7,078 nt of DNA, taken from assembly GCA_031255055.1 (NCBI GenBank), contig JAIRTG010000068.1:1-7078 (forward strand), given 5' to 3'. The position numbers were made by a program, and so were the translations under genes. Positions 5,573 to 7,078 of this stretch are shown here, one piece after another (within the stretch, counting starts at the first letter, position 1; every line of letters starts with the position of its first letter). This DNA is from Prevotellaceae bacterium (GTDB lineage: Bacteria; Bacteroidota; Bacteroidia; Bacteroidales; Paludibacteraceae). The notes under the pieces were generated by a model. The model was not told the DNA's origin, ran no database searches, and saw nothing but the letters and a program-made list of their open reading frames with translations.

Positions 5573-5580
5573 CAAATGTA
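5573..5580 (-). promoter_or_regulatory. Bacteroidetes -7 box immediately before the fimbrillin-like gene
   Basis: On the minus strand TACATTTG matches TAnnTTTG exactly and ends only two bases (TC) before the ATG. If it is used, transcription would begin at or inside the start codon, so either the message is leaderless or the box is fortuitous. No convincing -33 element is seen at the proper spacing. Confidence 0.4.
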
Positions 5581-5728
5581 TTTTTAAAATTTTCCGGAGA
5601 AGGGCGATCAGCCCGTCCGGGCGCATTTTGCGAATAAAATATTTGTTGGTTTTATCTTCGTTTTTTATACTGCTTTTAGATTTTAAGTGTCAAATAAAAC
5701 TGAAAATCAATTGATTGCAAAGTATTTG
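5581..5728. other. Intergenic stretch with short hairpins between the lipoprotein and tRNA genes
   Basis: No gene is seen. GGGC/GCCC (5602-5605, 5611-5614) and GCCCG/CGGGC (5611-5622) are overlapping, mutually exclusive small stems just upstream of the lipoprotein gene. AATCAATTGATT (5705-5716) is a perfect 12-bp palindrome 12 nt after the last tRNA and could take part in 3' end formation, but no T-run makes it a clear terminator. The region is AT-rich. Confidence 0.4.
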
Positions 5729-5812
5729 TGCGCAGGATGAGACTCGAACTCACACGCCGTAACCGGCACTACCCCCTCAAAGTAGCGTGTATACCAATTT
5801 CACCACCTGCGC
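5729..5812 (-). tRNA. tRNA-Leu (anticodon GAG)
   Basis: The 84-nt gene folds with a perfect acceptor stem GCGCAGG/CCTGCGC, discriminator A (5729), anticodon loop TTGAGGG giving GAG (reads CUC/CUU), a long variable arm with GCCG-GTTA-CGGC typical of class II Leu tRNAs, and a T-arm GTGAG-TTCGAGT-CTCAT. The 3' CCA is not encoded. The last base pair of the anticodon stem is a T-G wobble. It lies 7 nt after the next tRNA-Leu in the direction of transcription, so the two form one tRNA transcript. Confidence 0.95.
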
Positions 5813-5819
5813 GCAGGGG

Positions 5820-5903
5820 TACCCGGAACAGGACTCGAACCTGCACATCGTTACCGACACTAGTCCCTGAAACTAGCGCGTCTACCAATTCCGCCATCCG
5901 GGC
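5820..5903 (-). tRNA. tRNA-Leu (anticodon CAG)
   Basis: The 84-nt gene has an acceptor stem GCCCGGA/TCCGGGT (with a G-T first pair), an anticodon stem CTAGT/ACTAG around loop TTCAGGG giving CAG (reads CUG), a variable arm TCG-GTAA-CGA, and a T-arm GCAGG-TTCGAGT-CCTGT. The 3' CCA is not encoded. It is the first gene of the tRNA pair on the minus strand. Confidence 0.95.
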
Positions 5904-6023
5904 ATTATCATCAATCTAAAACGGAAGAACGGGCCGCCGCCCGCCTTATCCGGAAAGTCAGACATCCATCTCCTGCGGGTCTCCCGGTTTAATGTACGGG
6001 TGTCTGTTTCCGAATTGCGGATG

Positions 6024-6031
6024 CAAAGATA
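6024..6031 (-). promoter_or_regulatory. Probable promoter -7 box for the tRNA-Leu pair
   Basis: TATCTTTG on the minus strand is an exact TAnnTTTG match followed by GCA. TTCG, one mismatch from the -33 TTTG, lies 20 bp upstream, a suitable spacing. The tRNA pair is the next minus-strand gene set, about 120 bp downstream. Confidence 0.55.
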
Positions 6032-6153
6032 ACAGTTTTTTTATATCCGGACGAATTCTTTTCCAAATTTTTATTCCGGAGCACATAAAAGTATAACTTT
6101 CCCCCCGTGCTGCGGTTACACCTTGCAGGGGATTATCCGTACTGAAGTCCTGG

Positions 6154-6215
6154 CAATTGGGACATGTCCCCTGAGCTTTGGAAAGCATCCAAAAACCCTT
6201 GGGACATGTCCATTG
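6154..6215. repeat. Imperfect ~60-bp inverted repeat with two GGACATGTCC palindromes
   Basis: GGGACATGTCCC (6159-6170) is a perfect 12-bp palindrome; a second copy, GGGACATGTCCA (6201-6212), has a perfect 10-bp core. The shared block TTGGGACATGTCC (6157-6169, 6199-6211) repeats at a 42-bp step. Between them TTTGGA-AAGCA-TCCAAA (6177-6193) is a 6-bp stem with a 5-nt loop centred almost exactly midway, and CAAT/ATTG close the outside, so the whole block can fold as one structure. It starts 11 bp after the glycosidase stop codon. No T-run follows on either strand, so it is not a standard intrinsic terminator. Confidence 0.65.
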
Positions 6216-6226
6216 ATAATCTCTGT

Positions 6227-7078
6227 TTAGTTAGATATATTCATATCAAGTTGCTGTCTGACATCCTGCGACGAAGCGCCTATCAGCAGTTGATATGTGC
6301 CGGCGTCCGTAACCCAGTCGTTCTTCGCTTCGCTGAATGAGGCGAGGTCGCGTCCGGTAAACGTCAGCGTTACGGTTTGGGCCTCGCCGGGATTCAATGC
6401 TTTCGTTTTGGCAAAAGCTTTCAGTTCCTGCACCGGTTTCGGCAATTCGCCGGCAGGAGCGGATACATACAACTGTACCACCTCCTTGCCCGCCGCGGCG
6501 CCGGTATTCTTCACTTCCACGCTTACCGTGTACACGCCTTTATTTTCGCTCACGGAGGCGTTGGCGTACTCAAACGCGGCGTAAGACAGGCCATAGCCAA
6601 AGGGATAGGACACCTCCTTGCCGTGCGTGCCGTAGTAACGGTAGCCCACATAAATATCCTCCTCATAGCGGGTGAAATCAATGTTCGGGCGGTCACCGTC
6701 TATGCTGCTGCCGCCCATCATGGTTTCCATCGGATTGGCGGGCGTATAGTCGCGGGGGACATTCGGATACGAGGGCACGTCTTCGAGCGCGAGTGGAAAC
6801 GTCATCGGTAGCCTGCCGGAAGGGTTTACTTTTCCGCTCAGGACGTCGGCTACCGTATTGCCGCCTTCCTGTCCGGCCTGCCATGCCAGCAGGATGGCGT
6901 CGGGCTGCGCTTTCCACGAGGCGGTTTCGACCACGCCGCCGATGTTGAGGATTACAACTGCTTTCTTGCCTGCTTTGTGAAAAGCTTCGGTAACGGCTTT
7001 TATTAACGACTTCTCGGTTTCGTTCAGATAGAAATCGGCTGTTTTACGGTCTTCAAACTCGCCGGAGGTGCGCCCGAC
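6227..7078 (-). CDS. Glycoside hydrolase family 3 beta-glycosidase, C-terminal part
   Basis: The frame is open to the window edge, so the 5' end and the N-terminal catalytic barrel with its nucleophile Asp are missing; 283 residues are visible. The fragment begins in the GH3 C-terminal alpha/beta domain: GRTSGEFEDR (2-11), where the Glu of SGEF is a candidate acid/base by family analogy, then AVVILNIGGVVE, LLAWQAGQEGGN, SGKVNPSGRLPMTFP, YVGYRYY and the conserved PFGYGLSY (159-166). From about 198 to 270 it has the fibronectin III-like domain usual for these enzymes (GKEVVQLYVS, PVQELKAFAKT, LNPGE, LASF). Such enzymes remove terminal beta-linked sugars (often glucose or xylose) from oligosaccharides, commonly in the periplasm of Bacteroidetes; the substrate cannot be told here. 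GC is high (about 63% in a counted line, 6481-6540), opposite to the restriction genes. A GTG at 6934 is not the start, since homology runs through it. Confidence 0.93.
   Translation of the reverse strand, partial: VGRTSGEFEDRKTADFYLNETEKSLIKAVTEAFHKAGKKAVVILNIGGVVETASWKAQPDAILLAWQAGQEGGNTVADVLSGKVNPSGRLPMTFPLALEDVPSYPNVPRDYTPANPMETMMGGSSIDGDRPNIDFTRYEEDIYVGYRYYGTHGKEVSYPFGYGLSYAAFEYANASVSENKGVYTVSVEVKNTGAAAGKEVVQLYVSAPAGELPKPVQELKAFAKTKALNPGEAQTVTLTFTGRDLASFSEAKNDWVTDAGTYQLLIGASSQDVRQQLDMNISN

Larger units (their letters stand above)
5904..6226. other. Gene-free stretch upstream of the tRNA pair
   Basis: I find no credible protein gene here. It contains, in minus-strand order, an inverted-repeat element just after the glycosidase stop, a promoter box at 6024-6031, and a leader of about 115 nt to the first tRNA. 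The leader carries a small GC hairpin CGGGC-CGCC-GCCCG (5930-5943). A 76-codon minus-strand frame (5958-6188) crosses the promoter and repeat and has no recognisable features. Confidence 0.6.

Noticed and set aside
5958..6188. Minus-strand 76-codon frame
   Set aside because: It crosses the inverted repeat and the promoter box, shows no family resemblance, and looks like chance.
6133..6213. Minus-strand 26-codon frame with repeated DMSQ, beginning inside the inverted repeat
   Set aside because: The repetition is explained by the DNA palindromes at a 42-bp step; nothing supports translation.

Overview
The window looks like a chromosomal accessory stretch from a Bacteroidales-type bacterium (Bacteroides, Parabacteroides or a relative). 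The evidence is three exact TAnnTTTG promoter boxes, a fimbrillin-family lipoprotein with a C-terminal DUF6359-like domain, a family-3 glycoside hydrolase of the Bacteroidetes gut type, an IS982-type transposase relic, and the lack of clear Shine-Dalgarno sites. The species cannot be fixed from the sequence.

Left half (1-3516, plus strand). After the last 44 codons of an unidentified gene comes a compact four-gene run. It holds an EcoRV-family restriction endonuclease (239-1141), an M.EcoRV-type adenine-N6 methyltransferase starting 1 nt later (1143-2141), an AlkC-like HEAT-repeat DNA alkylation-repair glycosylase (2168-2905), and a P-loop kinase/ATPase of the zeta-toxin/AAA_33 kind (2902-3516) that overlaps the glycosylase by ATGA. 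The first two form a Type II restriction-modification system predicted to act at GATATC. The close packing suggests that all four are co-transcribed from a promoter at 226-233. The endonuclease gene is very AT-rich compared with the right half, which suits horizontal acquisition.

Middle (3517-4292). There is no intact gene here. The stretch holds a frameshifted IS982-family transposase remnant, a strong minus-strand intrinsic terminator, and about 110 bp of a degenerate 33-bp tandem repeat built on GAATAAC/GAACAAC.

Right half (minus strand). In order of increasing coordinate there are a fimbrillin-like surface lipoprotein (4293-5570), two tandem tRNA-Leu genes (anticodons GAG and CAG) with a probable promoter about 120 bp upstream, an unusual roughly 60-bp inverted-repeat element containing two GGACATGTCC palindromes, and the 3' part of a GH3 beta-glycosidase that runs off the window end.

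The most interesting points are: the natural Ile-to-Leu change in the endonuclease active site (DLK), matching a known EcoRV mutant with altered metal preference; the endonuclease-first gene order with an apparently leaderless start; the attachment of a base-excision glycosylase and a kinase to a restriction-modification pair; and the two unexplained repeat structures.
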